From positions 86,217 to 150,216 of the forward strand of contig LNQR01000070.1 in the NCBI GenBank assembly GCA_001541255.1: 64,000 bases of DNA. Direction: 5' to 3'. Below the pieces are notes generated by a model. The model was not told the DNA's origin. It made no database searches and was given only the letters and a program-made list of their open reading frames with translations. Both the position numbers and the translations under genes were made by a program. Below are positions 16,621 to 25,240 of this stretch, piece after piece. Each line of letters begins with the position of its first letter. Position 1 is the stretch's first letter. This stretch comes from Candidatus Magnetominusculus xianensis. Lineage in GTDB: Bacteria; Nitrospirota; Thermodesulfovibrionia; Thermodesulfovibrionales; Magnetobacteriaceae.

Positions 16621-18108
16621 ATGGAGCAGAGGATTCTCTATAGGGTCGAGGAGCTTGACGAACTTGCCGTAGGCGTTCCAATAAAACGGCCAATCAGGGA
16701 CAAAACCGGTAAACTGATGCTCAGGGCAGGCTATGTTATCAGTGACGAAAATGAATTGAGACTCGTTCGTGAGCTGATGGGCGGTATTATTGACGAAGAC
16801 AACGAGATTCTCAGCATGTTTAAACCCGTTAAAATCCCCCCAAAGGATAATCCCTTTGACTTGTTTAAGCTTATTCAAAGGCGTGTTAAGGAGCTTTTAC
16901 GCGGTGGTGCTGATACAGTCCCCGATTTCCAGAAAAATACAATAACGATTTGCGAGATGATTCAGGAGTTTTGTTTCGAAGATGAGGACATTGCCCTTGG
17001 ACTGGCGTTTATGGATAGATTCTCTCAATATACGATAAGACATCCGATACAAACTGCCATTGTCTGTGAGGTTATTGGCAGGGGCATGAACACTACTCAG
17101 GACGACAGGAAGCAGATTTTAGCGGCGGCTTTAACGATGAACATATCTGCACTTGCCCTGCATGAAAGGCTTCAGTCTCAGAAAGAGCCCTTGTCAAGGG
17201 CACAGAGGCTTGCAATCTTTGATCACCCGTTGGCCGATTTCAGGACATTGCAGAGGCTTGGCGTGGCGGACGAGGTTTGGCTCACGTCAGTGCTTCAACA
17301 CCACGAGGCCATAGATGGAAGCGGCTACCCGCAAGGCATTACAGGTGACGCCATATCAGTCCCTGCCCAGCTTGTATCACTTTCAGACATCTACACAGCA
17401 ATGGTCTCATCCCGTTCATACAGGCTGCCAATGCCTGCAAATGAGGCTATGAAGAAGATTTTCCTGACCGGCTCTCATAAGGTAAACGAGTCTCTTGCCG
17501 CTTTATTTATAAAACAATTAGGCATCTATCCCCCTGGAACTGTAGTCAGGCTGCAAAACGGTGAGATTGGTGTTGTTACATACCGTGGTAAGGCTTTAAA
17601 CATACCAGCCGTTCAGTCGGTTATCAGGGCAAACGGCGTCCCGTACACCTTCCCTCAATCCAGAGATACATCGGCTGTGGAGCATAAAGTTATAGAGACA
17701 CTTCCTCAAACACAAATTGACGTAGGCATAAACAATCAGCAGCTCTGGGGTCACGGTGATTTCTCAAAAAAAGGCGCTGCTAACAGAAAAGAAACAAGGG
17801 CGGAGATATCATCTCCGGCAGAGCTGACAATTGAGGGCATCCCCGAACCAATCCCTGCCGCTGTCTTAAATATCAGCGCTACGGGATGCCTGCTTCAGGT
17901 GCCCCTACAGCAGAAACTCAGAGAGGACACATCCTACAGGCTGTCGTTTATCCTCTTTGGCAGGCAGCTTACAGGCATAAATTTCATCATGAGAAACTCC
18001 TCCATCTGCGACACCAAACACCTGATAGGCGTTAAATTCATTGATTTACAGGAAGACTACAGGACAATCATAAGGTTGTATCTGGAGTCAGTTAAAATTG
18101 AGGGTTGA
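16621..18108 (+). CDS. Degenerate HD-GYP domain protein with C-terminal PilZ domain (copy 2)
   Basis: A 495-residue paralogue of the preceding gene, 7 bp downstream of it, with the same order: N-terminal module (LMLRAGYVIS), HD-GYP domain, PilZ. The GYP loop (QHHEAIDGSGYP) and LSDIYTAMVSSRSYR are intact, but the HD dyad is again replaced (LTMNISALALHE). The PilZ motifs are canonical here: RKETR and NISATG, so c-di-GMP binding is likely. The pair arose by tandem duplication and has kept the same catalytic loss, which suggests conserved non-enzymatic function. The gene is convergent with the RND pump gene, 12 bp apart. Confidence 0.8.
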   Translation: MEQRILYRVEELDELAVGVPIKRPIRDKTGKLMLRAGYVISDENELRLVRELMGGIIDEDNEILSMFKPVKIPPKDNPFDLFKLIQRRVKELLRGGADTVPDFQKNTITICEMIQEFCFEDEDIALGLAFMDRFSQYTIRHPIQTAIVCEVIGRGMNTTQDDRKQILAAALTMNISALALHERLQSQKEPLSRAQRLAIFDHPLADFRTLQRLGVADEVWLTSVLQHHEAIDGSGYPQGITGDAISVPAQLVSLSDIYTAMVSSRSYRLPMPANEAMKKIFLTGSHKVNESLAALFIKQLGIYPPGTVVRLQNGEIGVVTYRGKALNIPAVQSVIRANGVPYTFPQSRDTSAVEHKVIETLPQTQIDVGINNQQLWGHGDFSKKGAANRKETRAEISSPAELTIEGIPEPIPAAVLNISATGCLLQVPLQQKLREDTSYRLSFILFGRQLTGINFIMRNSSICDTKHLIGVKFIDLQEDYRTIIRLYLESVKIEG

Positions 18109-18120
18109 TGACAGACAAAT

Positions 18121-21100
18121 TTAGTGTCCTTTGTCTTTCGTAATCCATCTGTTAAACTTATCCATGTAGACATAAAACACTGGTGTGACGAACAGGGTCA
18201 GCATCTGAGAAAAAAACAATCCTCCGATTACTGCCACTCCAAGTGGTCTGCGGGCGTCGCCTCCTGCCCCAATCCCCAGCGCTATGGGCAGTGTACCAAA
18301 CAGTGCTGCCATTGTTGTCATCATAATTGGGCGAAAGCGTATCATACAGGCATGGTAAATCGAATCTACTGAGTTTTCCCCATTTTCACGCTCCAGCTGC
18401 AGGGCAAAGTCAACCATCATGATGCCGTTTTTCTTCACCAGACCAACCAGCATCACCACCCCGACAAAGGCATACACGTCAAGTTCCATTTTAAACAACA
18501 TCAGCGTTCCCAGTGCCCCAAAACCGGCCAGTGGCAGTGAGGTCAGTATGGTTATCGGATGTATGAAACTCTCATAGAGAATCCCCAGCACGACGTATAT
18601 GATTAATATCGTAATCAAGAGCAGGATGCCCATGCTGGTTATGGATTTTTGGAATTCCTGAGCAGAGCCCTGAAAGCTTGTCGTAATGTTTACTGGCAGT
18701 GTCTCCTTTGCTATTTTTGTGATTTCAAGGACAGCGTCACCGATGGACTTAGTGCCCTGGAGGTTAAAGGAAATAGTTGCCGATGGCAGTTGTGCCGTGT
18801 GATTTACTACAAGCGGGCCTGAACCCATCGTAATTTTTGCAACGGTGTATAATGGAACCATCCTGCCGTCGTCTGAGCGTATGTAAAGCAATGAGAGCGC
18901 TGAGGGGTCAAGCTGGTACTTAGGTTCAACCTCAAGGATTACCTGGTACTGGTTTATGTCAGTATAAATAGTCGATACCTGGCGCGTGCCATAGGCGCTG
19001 TAGAGTGTGTCCTGGATGGAGTTTAACGTAAGGCCCAGGGCTGAGGCCTTATCCCTGTCTACCTCTACGTTTATGCGCGGGCTGTTGAGCATAATATCGT
19101 TAGAGACATCGGTAAGGCCGTCTATCTCCCGCACCTTATGGGTTAATATATCGCCGTACTTGTAGAGTTCCTTAAGGTCAACCGACTGAAGTGTAAACTG
19201 ATAGAGTGCATTTGTTACTTGCCCGCCAATGGTAATAACTGGTGGATTTTGAAGGAATGCCCGGAGGCCGACTACCGAGTTGAGTTTTGGGCGCAAAGCG
19301 GCTATTATCTGGTCAACAGAGCGCTTGCGGTCTTTGCTGTTGGACAGGGTAACAAACAATATGCCGGAGTTGGCACCGGGCAGGCTCATAGGGGCAACGA
19401 CCGAGATGAGACTTTCTACGTCCGGTTCTTTTCTTGCGATCTCGGAAATGGTCTGCTGATGGCGTACCATGTCCTGAAAGGAGATACTTTCAGAGGCCAT
19501 CGTAACCCCTCTGAAGTAGTTCTGGTCTTCGCCGGGAATAAATCCCTTTTTTATGTAAATAAATAAGAATACGGTTGCAGCCATGATAATTAGTGTAAAT
19601 ACAAGCATCGTATAACGGTGTTTTAATACGGACTTCAGGAGTGAGCCATAGACTTTTAAAACTGAGTCGAAGACCCTTTCGTAGTAACTATTACTGGCGT
19701 CACGGGTCTTTCCGCCGTGACGGAGAAATCTGCTGCAGAGCATCGGCGTAAGCGTAAGGGAAATAAAGCCTGAGACGAGGATAGCCACACCAATGCTTAC
19801 AGCAAATTCCCTGAAGAGCTTGCCTATAATACCGGACATAAACATAATAGGGATAAAGACGACCACGAGGGATATGGTCATCGATAACACTGTAAAGCTG
19901 ATCTCTTTTGAGCCGTCAAGGGCGGCCTTCATTGCGGGTTCACCGTGTTCCATGCGCCGGAAGATATTCTCAAGCACAACAACGGCGTCATCCACTACAA
20001 AGCCTGCCGACAGGGTCAGGGCCATCAGCGTAAGGTTATTTAAGCTGTAGTTCAGGACATACATGACACAAAACGTACCTACTATTGAAAGCGGCACGGC
20101 TATCCCCGGGATGACTGTGGCCATTGCAGAGCGCAAAAACACATATATAATCATAATGACCAGAAAGATAGTAAATACAAGCGTGTACTGAACGTCCTGT
20201 GCGGATTCCCTGATATAGTCGGCCTGATTGTAAAAGACCTTCATGTTTAGAGATGCGGGCAGCTTGGATTTGAGCTTGGGGATAAGATTCATAATGCTGT
20301 CGGCCACTTCGACGGTGTTAGAGCCGGGCTGGCGTTTTACGACGATAACGATGGAGCGGTCAGCCTTGTCCTTTGTCTTAAACCATGCGGCGGTTCTGTT
20401 GTTTTCGACATCGTCCTCGGCAGTGCCGATGTCCTGAATCCTGACAGGAGAACCGTTGCGGTAAGCGACGATAAGCGGCAGATAACCGGCTGCGCTAAAC
20501 AGCTGACCGTTGGATTGAATTGAATATTGCTGGTAGCTGCTGTCGATGATACCGTTTGGGAGATTTACGTTGCCTGCGCTGATGGCGTTTTTGACCTGAT
20601 CGAGGCCAACACCGGCAGATACCAGCTTAGAAGGGTCAACGCGCACCCTGACAGCAAATTTTTGAGCGCCGTAGACAAGCACCTGAGAGACGCCGTTGAG
20701 CATAGATATATGTTCGGAGATAAAGGTCTCGGCGTACTCGTCAACCTGAGACATGCGAAGGGTATCAGAGGAAATGGCAATATAGACAACGGGGTTGTCT
20801 GCGGGGTTGACTTTTTTATAGGTTGGGGGGTAGGGAAGGGCGGAGGGGAGGTCTTTTGCGGCGGCAGCGATGTATGAGTTAACATCCTGGGCGGCTGCGT
20901 CAATGTTTCTATCAAGGGAAAATTGAAGCGTGATCGAGGTCTTTCCTGTGGAACTGGATGATGTCATCTGCTCAAGCCCTGCTATCTGAGTAAACTGTCT
21001 CTCCAGAGGGGTGGCAACGGTGGAGGCCATAGTCTCGGCATTTGCCCCGGGGAAGTTTACAGAAACCTGGATAGTAGGGAAATCTACGGTAGGCAGGTTG

Positions 21101-21204
21101 TTAACAGGCAGCTTCTTGTATCCGGCAATGCCGAAAAACAGGAGACTACACATGACAAGAGTAGTCATTACCGGCCGCTTTATCCAAATTTCAGAAAGGT
21201 TCAT
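18121..21204 (-). CDS. RND-family efflux pump, HAE1/MdtB-MdtC-like
   Basis: A 1027-residue inner-membrane proton-driven transporter of the AcrB/MdtBC type. Landmarks: N-terminal IKRPVMTTLVMC helix, porter-domain start LPTVDFPTIQVSVNFPGA, the TM4 proton-relay Asp pair in GFVVDDAVVVLENIFRRME, and the C-terminal GLVKKNGIMMVDFA repeat of TM10. Length and two-fold internal repeat are complete. No membrane-fusion protein or outer-membrane channel gene lies beside it, so partners must be encoded elsewhere. The promoter upstream is strong. Drug or metal specificity cannot be stated; HAE1 features favour hydrophobic or amphiphilic compounds. Confidence 0.93.
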   Translation of the reverse strand: MNLSEIWIKRPVMTTLVMCSLLFFGIAGYKKLPVNNLPTVDFPTIQVSVNFPGANAETMASTVATPLERQFTQIAGLEQMTSSSSTGKTSITLQFSLDRNIDAAAQDVNSYIAAAAKDLPSALPYPPTYKKVNPADNPVVYIAISSDTLRMSQVDEYAETFISEHISMLNGVSQVLVYGAQKFAVRVRVDPSKLVSAGVGLDQVKNAISAGNVNLPNGIIDSSYQQYSIQSNGQLFSAAGYLPLIVAYRNGSPVRIQDIGTAEDDVENNRTAAWFKTKDKADRSIVIVVKRQPGSNTVEVADSIMNLIPKLKSKLPASLNMKVFYNQADYIRESAQDVQYTLVFTIFLVIMIIYVFLRSAMATVIPGIAVPLSIVGTFCVMYVLNYSLNNLTLMALTLSAGFVVDDAVVVLENIFRRMEHGEPAMKAALDGSKEISFTVLSMTISLVVVFIPIMFMSGIIGKLFREFAVSIGVAILVSGFISLTLTPMLCSRFLRHGGKTRDASNSYYERVFDSVLKVYGSLLKSVLKHRYTMLVFTLIIMAATVFLFIYIKKGFIPGEDQNYFRGVTMASESISFQDMVRHQQTISEIARKEPDVESLISVVAPMSLPGANSGILFVTLSNSKDRKRSVDQIIAALRPKLNSVVGLRAFLQNPPVITIGGQVTNALYQFTLQSVDLKELYKYGDILTHKVREIDGLTDVSNDIMLNSPRINVEVDRDKASALGLTLNSIQDTLYSAYGTRQVSTIYTDINQYQVILEVEPKYQLDPSALSLLYIRSDDGRMVPLYTVAKITMGSGPLVVNHTAQLPSATISFNLQGTKSIGDAVLEITKIAKETLPVNITTSFQGSAQEFQKSITSMGILLLITILIIYVVLGILYESFIHPITILTSLPLAGFGALGTLMLFKMELDVYAFVGVVMLVGLVKKNGIMMVDFALQLERENGENSVDSIYHACMIRFRPIMMTTMAALFGTLPIALGIGAGGDARRPLGVAVIGGLFFSQMLTLFVTPVFYVYMDKFNRWITKDKGH

Positions 21205-21243
21205 ATACCCTGAGTTTTAAATCAATTCTGACACTAAGGCTGT

Positions 21244-21272
21244 ATTATAATGACTCAGCGTGAGATAGTCAA
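21244..21272 (-). promoter_or_regulatory. Strong sigma-70 promoter of the RND pump gene
   Basis: On the minus strand TTGACT (21272-21267) is followed, after exactly 17 bases, by TATAAT (21249-21244), 40 bases upstream of the pump ATG. Confidence 0.7.
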
Positions 21273-21322
21273 TGAGGCGTGAGCTGAATGGTTAATGTCA
21301 GCAAACAACACCGTGACATAGC

Positions 21323-22225
21323 TTATGGTTTTTCTAAAAGAGACCATATGTCATTACAGAAAAAATGGTCGATAGAGCGAATGTGTTTTTTTAAGAGCTT
21401 ATCAGTGAGCATGTTGGGTCGGATGTCACAGTAATATACGCCGTCAAGTGGATTGAGTTTAACCGTATATACTTTAAAGTGGCCTGGTAGAAATGTTGCG
21501 TTTATTCCGTATTCGTCATGTCGTCGTGTGCTTTTCCTCTGCACGTCATTCAGGAATATAGCGATATGAGGCAGTGCTGTGTTTGTCAATTTGCAGTAGA
21601 GAAATTTATCCATGAAAATCTTGTCTATCCTGTCTTTGCTTGAAGTTTTAACCGAGCCGATAACTTTTAAATCGGATTTATTGTACAGAAGGAGGTCGTG
21701 CTGATAACTCATGTTGAATTGAAAAACCTTGTTGAGATAAACAGGCACTTGCACTGTGCCGCTCTCACATTTGATGCCTATTTCCTTTATCAGCAATTGG
21801 ATAAGTCTCTCAAAGAGATCACCGTTGACCTTACGTGCCGTATTTGATTGTCCAGATGGTAGGGCATCAAGGGCAGCGCCGACGGATTGTGCAATGGTAT
21901 AAATACCACATTTAATAATGTCGCGGCTGGAGTCCTGTTGACTGATGTCTTTAAGTGCCTTGAGAAGTCTTAGAAATTCTACCTCGATTTTTGAAATATC
22001 ATTTATACTGTAAATCAGATTTGAGTTAATTGGCCTTGAAATATTGAAATGACCATCGCTCTTGTATTGATAGAAATGATAATGGTTTTCATTCTGTGAG
22101 ACAATTATTGCCTGAAGTCCATCGGCGACAAATTCCAAATAAATCTTACTGAAATTAATATAGTCTTCGATGGTTACAAATTTCTCTTTATTTGAAGCAA
22201 TCTGGACAATCTTAGATAGTTTCAC
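21323..22225 (-). CDS. Putative type II restriction endonuclease
   Basis: A 300-residue protein whose start overlaps the DNA methyltransferase stop by four bases, the classic layout of a type II restriction-modification pair. It has no signal peptide. A possible PD-(D/E)xK core is seen at HDLLLYN followed after a strand turn by VIGSVKTSSKDR, in which the position usually held by Glu or Asp is Ser. The segment GDLFERLIQLLIKEIG upstream would supply the conserved core helix. The call relies mainly on gene order; the cleavage site is unknown. Confidence 0.7.
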   Translation of the reverse strand: MKLSKIVQIASNKEKFVTIEDYINFSKIYLEFVADGLQAIIVSQNENHYHFYQYKSDGHFNISRPINSNLIYSINDISKIEVEFLRLLKALKDISQQDSSRDIIKCGIYTIAQSVGAALDALPSGQSNTARKVNGDLFERLIQLLIKEIGIKCESGTVQVPVYLNKVFQFNMSYQHDLLLYNKSDLKVIGSVKTSSKDRIDKIFMDKFLYCKLTNTALPHIAIFLNDVQRKSTRRHDEYGINATFLPGHFKVYTVKLNPLDGVYYCDIRPNMLTDKLLKKHIRSIDHFFCNDIWSLLEKP

Positions 22226-23157
22226 CTGATGGATTCCCGTCTTTCCTGAACTTTTCTATCATGCTCAATCCACTGGTCAACTGTCATTTCCCTGATATTT
22301 TCGAGGCGCTGAATCGCCCAGTCGTTATATTGAGGGTTGAGTTCACAACCTAACCATTTGCGGCCAAGCTGCTGCGCCGCAACAAGTGTTGTACCAGAGC
22401 CGGAGAATGGATCAAGGACAATGTCTCCTTTATTTGAAGACGCTAATACAAATTTGCGAACTAATTCTTCAGGCTTTTGCGTTGGGTGAGGTGTTTTTTC
22501 TCCCATGCCGTTGCATGTAGTTGGTATATCTAAAACGTCTTTGGGTTTAGCACCCAGTGGATGAGGCGTCCAGTGCCCTCTGTGTATCCCGTTTCCATAT
22601 TGGCTTGTAGCTGCTTGCGGATGTGATGGATATTTAAGGGTATGCGCTCCATATTGTATACGAATCGTATCTACGTTTATTTGAACCTTTGATGATTTCC
22701 TGAATTGAATAACGCTCTCATGTGAACGCCCCCAGTCATTTCCAAGGTTTGCCTTGTTTTTATAGTGCCAGATCAGCCAGCGGCAGGCTTTGAAATATTT
22801 TGAAGCAGTGTGTTTAATATCTGCTAAAATTTCAGAAAACCCACAGATGTATAATGACCCATGTGGTTTTAAAATTCTCGACGCTGGTATAATCCATTTC
22901 AATGACCATTCAATATAATGCTCCTGGCTTTCAAAATTATCCCATTCGGCCTTATTGATATTATAAGGGGGGTCGGCAAATATTAAATCAATAGATTCAT
23001 CTTCTATCGAATCTAACCACAAGATACTATCCCCTTGATAAAGGCTGCCGTTTGGATTGCTGTAGTGCAGCCTGAATCCGGGTTCTTTGGCATTAATCTC
23101 ATATGTAATGCCAAGCTGATCCATGAAAAGTGAATACGTTTTTTGCACTGTCTTCAT
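22222..23157 (-). CDS. DNA methyltransferase, beta class, of a type II R-M system
   Basis: A 311-residue amino-methyltransferase. Catalytic motif IV (FADPPYN) comes before the S-adenosylmethionine motif I (DPFSGSGTT), the order of the beta class. The DPPY form points to N6-adenine or N4-cytosine modification, with adenine more usual. PTTCNGMGEKTPHPTQKPEEL just before motif I is the typical 'HPTQKP' segment. The ATG at 23157 is preferred over a GTG two codons upstream. The endonuclease gene follows with a 4-bp overlap; a divergent Panacea-type gene lies 106 bp upstream. Confidence 0.9.
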   Translation of the reverse strand: MKTVQKTYSLFMDQLGITYEINAKEPGFRLHYSNPNGSLYQGDSILWLDSIEDESIDLIFADPPYNINKAEWDNFESQEHYIEWSLKWIIPASRILKPHGSLYICGFSEILADIKHTASKYFKACRWLIWHYKNKANLGNDWGRSHESVIQFRKSSKVQINVDTIRIQYGAHTLKYPSHPQAATSQYGNGIHRGHWTPHPLGAKPKDVLDIPTTCNGMGEKTPHPTQKPEELVRKFVLASSNKGDIVLDPFSGSGTTLVAAQQLGRKWLGCELNPQYNDWAIQRLENIREMTVDQWIEHDRKVQERRESIR

Positions 23158-23263
23158 TCGCACTATTGTATAATATTTTCGCCCATGCAGGCAATTGGGA
23201 TTTTTCAGCGTGACTGAGGTGATTTCCTACCGCGATTAAATATGGCAGAAAAACAGACTAAAC

Positions 23264-23860
23264 ATGTTATACTATGGTATGAAACTGGAGAGAGAAAGAC
23301 TAAAGGGTTTGATTTCGGGTGTTTTGAGCCAAGCTGGTCAAGTGCCAAAAGTAAAGCTGGCAAAGCTGATATTGTTAGCTGAAATTGAGTACTACAAGAA
23401 AGCTGGCAAGTCTATTACTGGCTTGTATTTTTTACGGTTGACTTATGGGCCGGTAATAGCTTTTTTCGATGAGGTGCTTAACGAAGGGATTGATATTCTC
23501 TGGACTAAGGAAATGTCTGATGTCCACGAAAGCGCAAGGCAAGGAAAACAATATTCATACCGTTGTATAAACAAATATACCGTACCTGCCCCTCACGCAG
23601 AGTTATGGGCTGAAACACAGGAAACTATAACCAGTGTCGTCAATAAATATGGGGGAATGACAGGGATGGAGCTGTCTAATATTTCTCATAAATTGCCTGC
23701 GTGGCGCTATTCAGAACCAAACGAACCTATCTACGTGTCTGAATTAGCAATCGATACAGAGGAAAAATACTTTGCCATGTTGGATATAGTAGAGGAAATG
23801 GAAGAAATGGAAGATGATTCCCTTGAAAAAGAACTATTCAGAACATTACAAAATACTTAA
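23264..23860 (+). CDS. Panacea-domain (SocA/DUF4065-like) antitoxin
   Basis: A 198-residue cytoplasmic protein with the Panacea/SocA signature: PKVKLAKLILLAEIEYY, then LYFLRLTYGPVIAFFDEVL, matching the K-L-x-K-L-x-Y...Y-G-P-V core. A start at 23264 or the ATG five codons later (23279) are both possible. The C-terminus is acidic. Panacea domains are known to neutralise many different toxin folds encoded next to them. Its last 47 bases overlap the following gene, which looks like a RelE-type toxin, so antitoxin-first TA order is likely. Confidence 0.75.
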   Translation: MLYYGMKLERERLKGLISGVLSQAGQVPKVKLAKLILLAEIEYYKKAGKSITGLYFLRLTYGPVIAFFDEVLNEGIDILWTKEMSDVHESARQGKQYSYRCINKYTVPAPHAELWAETQETITSVVNKYGGMTGMELSNISHKLPAWRYSEPNEPIYVSELAIDTEEKYFAMLDIVEEMEEMEDDSLEKELFRTLQNT

Positions 23861-24149
23861 ATCGGAATTTCCTCCAAAACTTATAGATTTAATCAGCGCT
23901 AAAGAAGATATTATAGTATCGTCTCCAATAGTATCGTCTCCAACAACAAATCCCCTCCTAAAGCATCAGTCCAAAAATATCAGACGATTTAAGTCCGGCA
24001 AACTTCGAATTCTTTATGCTTTATCTGTGGAGTCTGCTGATTTGTGGGGATGCGAACCGTCAGACCCTGAAATTATGTTTCTTTACGTAGGCTTAAGAAA
24101 CAACAACACTTATGATGATGCTTATAAGTATTTATCTTCACACTGGTAA
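23814..24149 (+). CDS. RelE/ParE-fold-like toxin candidate paired with the Panacea gene
   Basis: A 111-residue basic protein overlapping the Panacea gene by 47 bases in another frame. The second half resembles RelE/YoeB-type mRNases: NIRRFKSGKLRILYALSVES is the core strand pair, followed by MFLYVGLRNNNTYDDAYKYL, equivalent to the 'vHRREIY' end strand and helix. Catalytic residues vary within the superfamily, so activity is uncertain. The N-terminal half contains a 15-bp tandem repeat (23913-23942) encoding IVSSP twice. I know RelE-fold toxins as plausible Panacea partners, but this pairing here is inferred. Confidence 0.55.
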   Translation: MIPLKKNYSEHYKILKSEFPPKLIDLISAKEDIIVSSPIVSSPTTNPLLKHQSKNIRRFKSGKLRILYALSVESADLWGCEPSDPEIMFLYVGLRNNNTYDDAYKYLSSHW

Positions 24150-24201
24150 AACCCTTTCCCATAAAGCCCGAGGTATATCAAGTATTTTATATCATACATC
24201 A

Positions 24202-24231
24202 TTGACATCCAATGAAAATATTTTGTATATT
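24202..24231 (+). promoter_or_regulatory. Promoter of the mrr-like gene, close to its start codon
   Basis: TTGACA at 24202-24207, 18-base spacer, TATATT at 24226-24231. The ATG at 24240 is only 8 bases further and no ribosome site is visible, so the transcript would be leaderless or nearly so. Confidence 0.5.
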
Positions 24232-24239
24232 TTACCATC

Positions 24240-25163
24240 ATGGCAATACCACAATATGAAACATTAATGCTTCCTTTCTTAAAAGCAATAGAAGGTAAGA
24301 TTTTAGATAGAAAGTCTGTGATATCAAAGCTTTCCGATGACTTTAAGCTGACAGATGAGGAGCGGAAGGAAAGGTATCAGAAGTCCAATCAAAATATTTT
24401 TAGTGATAGGGTTAGTTGGGCGGCAACATATTTAAAGAAGGCTGGGTTGATTGAGTCTCCCCAAAGGGCATGTTATGAGATAACACAGACAGGAATGGAT
24501 GTCCTAAAGCAAAAACCCTCTGAGGTTAATGATGATTTCTTGTTCAAATTTCCACAATTTAGAAATTTTAAAAAACAACCGAAGAAATTAGATGAATCTC
24601 AAAAAGAAGTGTGCCCCAAAACAGAAACAGTAGGCAGAACTTCAAGTACACCTGAAGAACGATTAGAGTACGCGTATAAAGAAATGATAGATAGTTTAGC
24701 ACAGGAAATAATTGAAACTATAAAGAGATGTCCCCCTGAATTTTTTGAACACTTAGTTATTGATTTGTTACTAAAGATGGGATATGGTGGTTCGAGAAAA
24801 GATGCTGGTCAATCTATAGGGCGGACTGGGGATGGAGGCATTGATGGTATCATAAAGGAAGACAAGTTAGGATTAGATGTTATCTATATACAAGCCAAAA
24901 GATGGGAAAGCCAAGTGCCTGTAAGTGCATCCAGAGATTTCCTTGGCGCATTAACAATAAAAAAGGCGAAAAAGGGAGTTTTAATAACAACATCAACATT
25001 CCCAAAAACCTCACACAGTGATGTAGCTGGACTAGAAAATAAGGTAGTACTCATTGATGGTAACATGTTAGCAGAATTAATGATAGAGCATAATGTTGGA
25101 GTATCAATTCAATCGGTTTATGAAGTAAAGAAAATAGATAACGATTATTTTTCAGAAGATTAG
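24240..25163 (+). CDS. Mrr-type restriction endonuclease
   Basis: A 307-residue protein in the Mrr family of type IV restriction enzymes, which cut methylated DNA. An N-terminal winged-helix domain (~1-110: PFLKAIEGKILDRKSVISKLSDDF, DVLKQKP) is joined by a Lys/Glu-rich linker to the PD-(D/E)xK Mrr catalytic domain. The core motif GDGGIDGIIKEDKLG and YIQAKRW gives Asp and the Q-x-K variant typical of Mrr. The following LGALTIKKAKKGVLITTSTF is also family-typical. It completes a defence island with the R-M and Panacea genes. It is not coupled to them and has its own promoter. Confidence 0.9.
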   Translation: MAIPQYETLMLPFLKAIEGKILDRKSVISKLSDDFKLTDEERKERYQKSNQNIFSDRVSWAATYLKKAGLIESPQRACYEITQTGMDVLKQKPSEVNDDFLFKFPQFRNFKKQPKKLDESQKEVCPKTETVGRTSSTPEERLEYAYKEMIDSLAQEIIETIKRCPPEFFEHLVIDLLLKMGYGGSRKDAGQSIGRTGDGGIDGIIKEDKLGLDVIYIQAKRWESQVPVSASRDFLGALTIKKAKKGVLITTSTFPKTSHSDVAGLENKVVLIDGNMLAELMIEHNVGVSIQSVYEVKKIDNDYFSED

Positions 25164-25240
25164 TATTGTATACTATTGATTTATACCGAAATTTCCTGTT
25201 ATGTTCAATCTCATAGCGCAGTGGCGGCGCGCGGCGGCCT

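Noticed and set aside
18124..20877. Several plus-strand frames of 60-116 codons opposite the RND pump gene
   Set aside because: They are antisense shadows of a complete, strongly supported pump gene.
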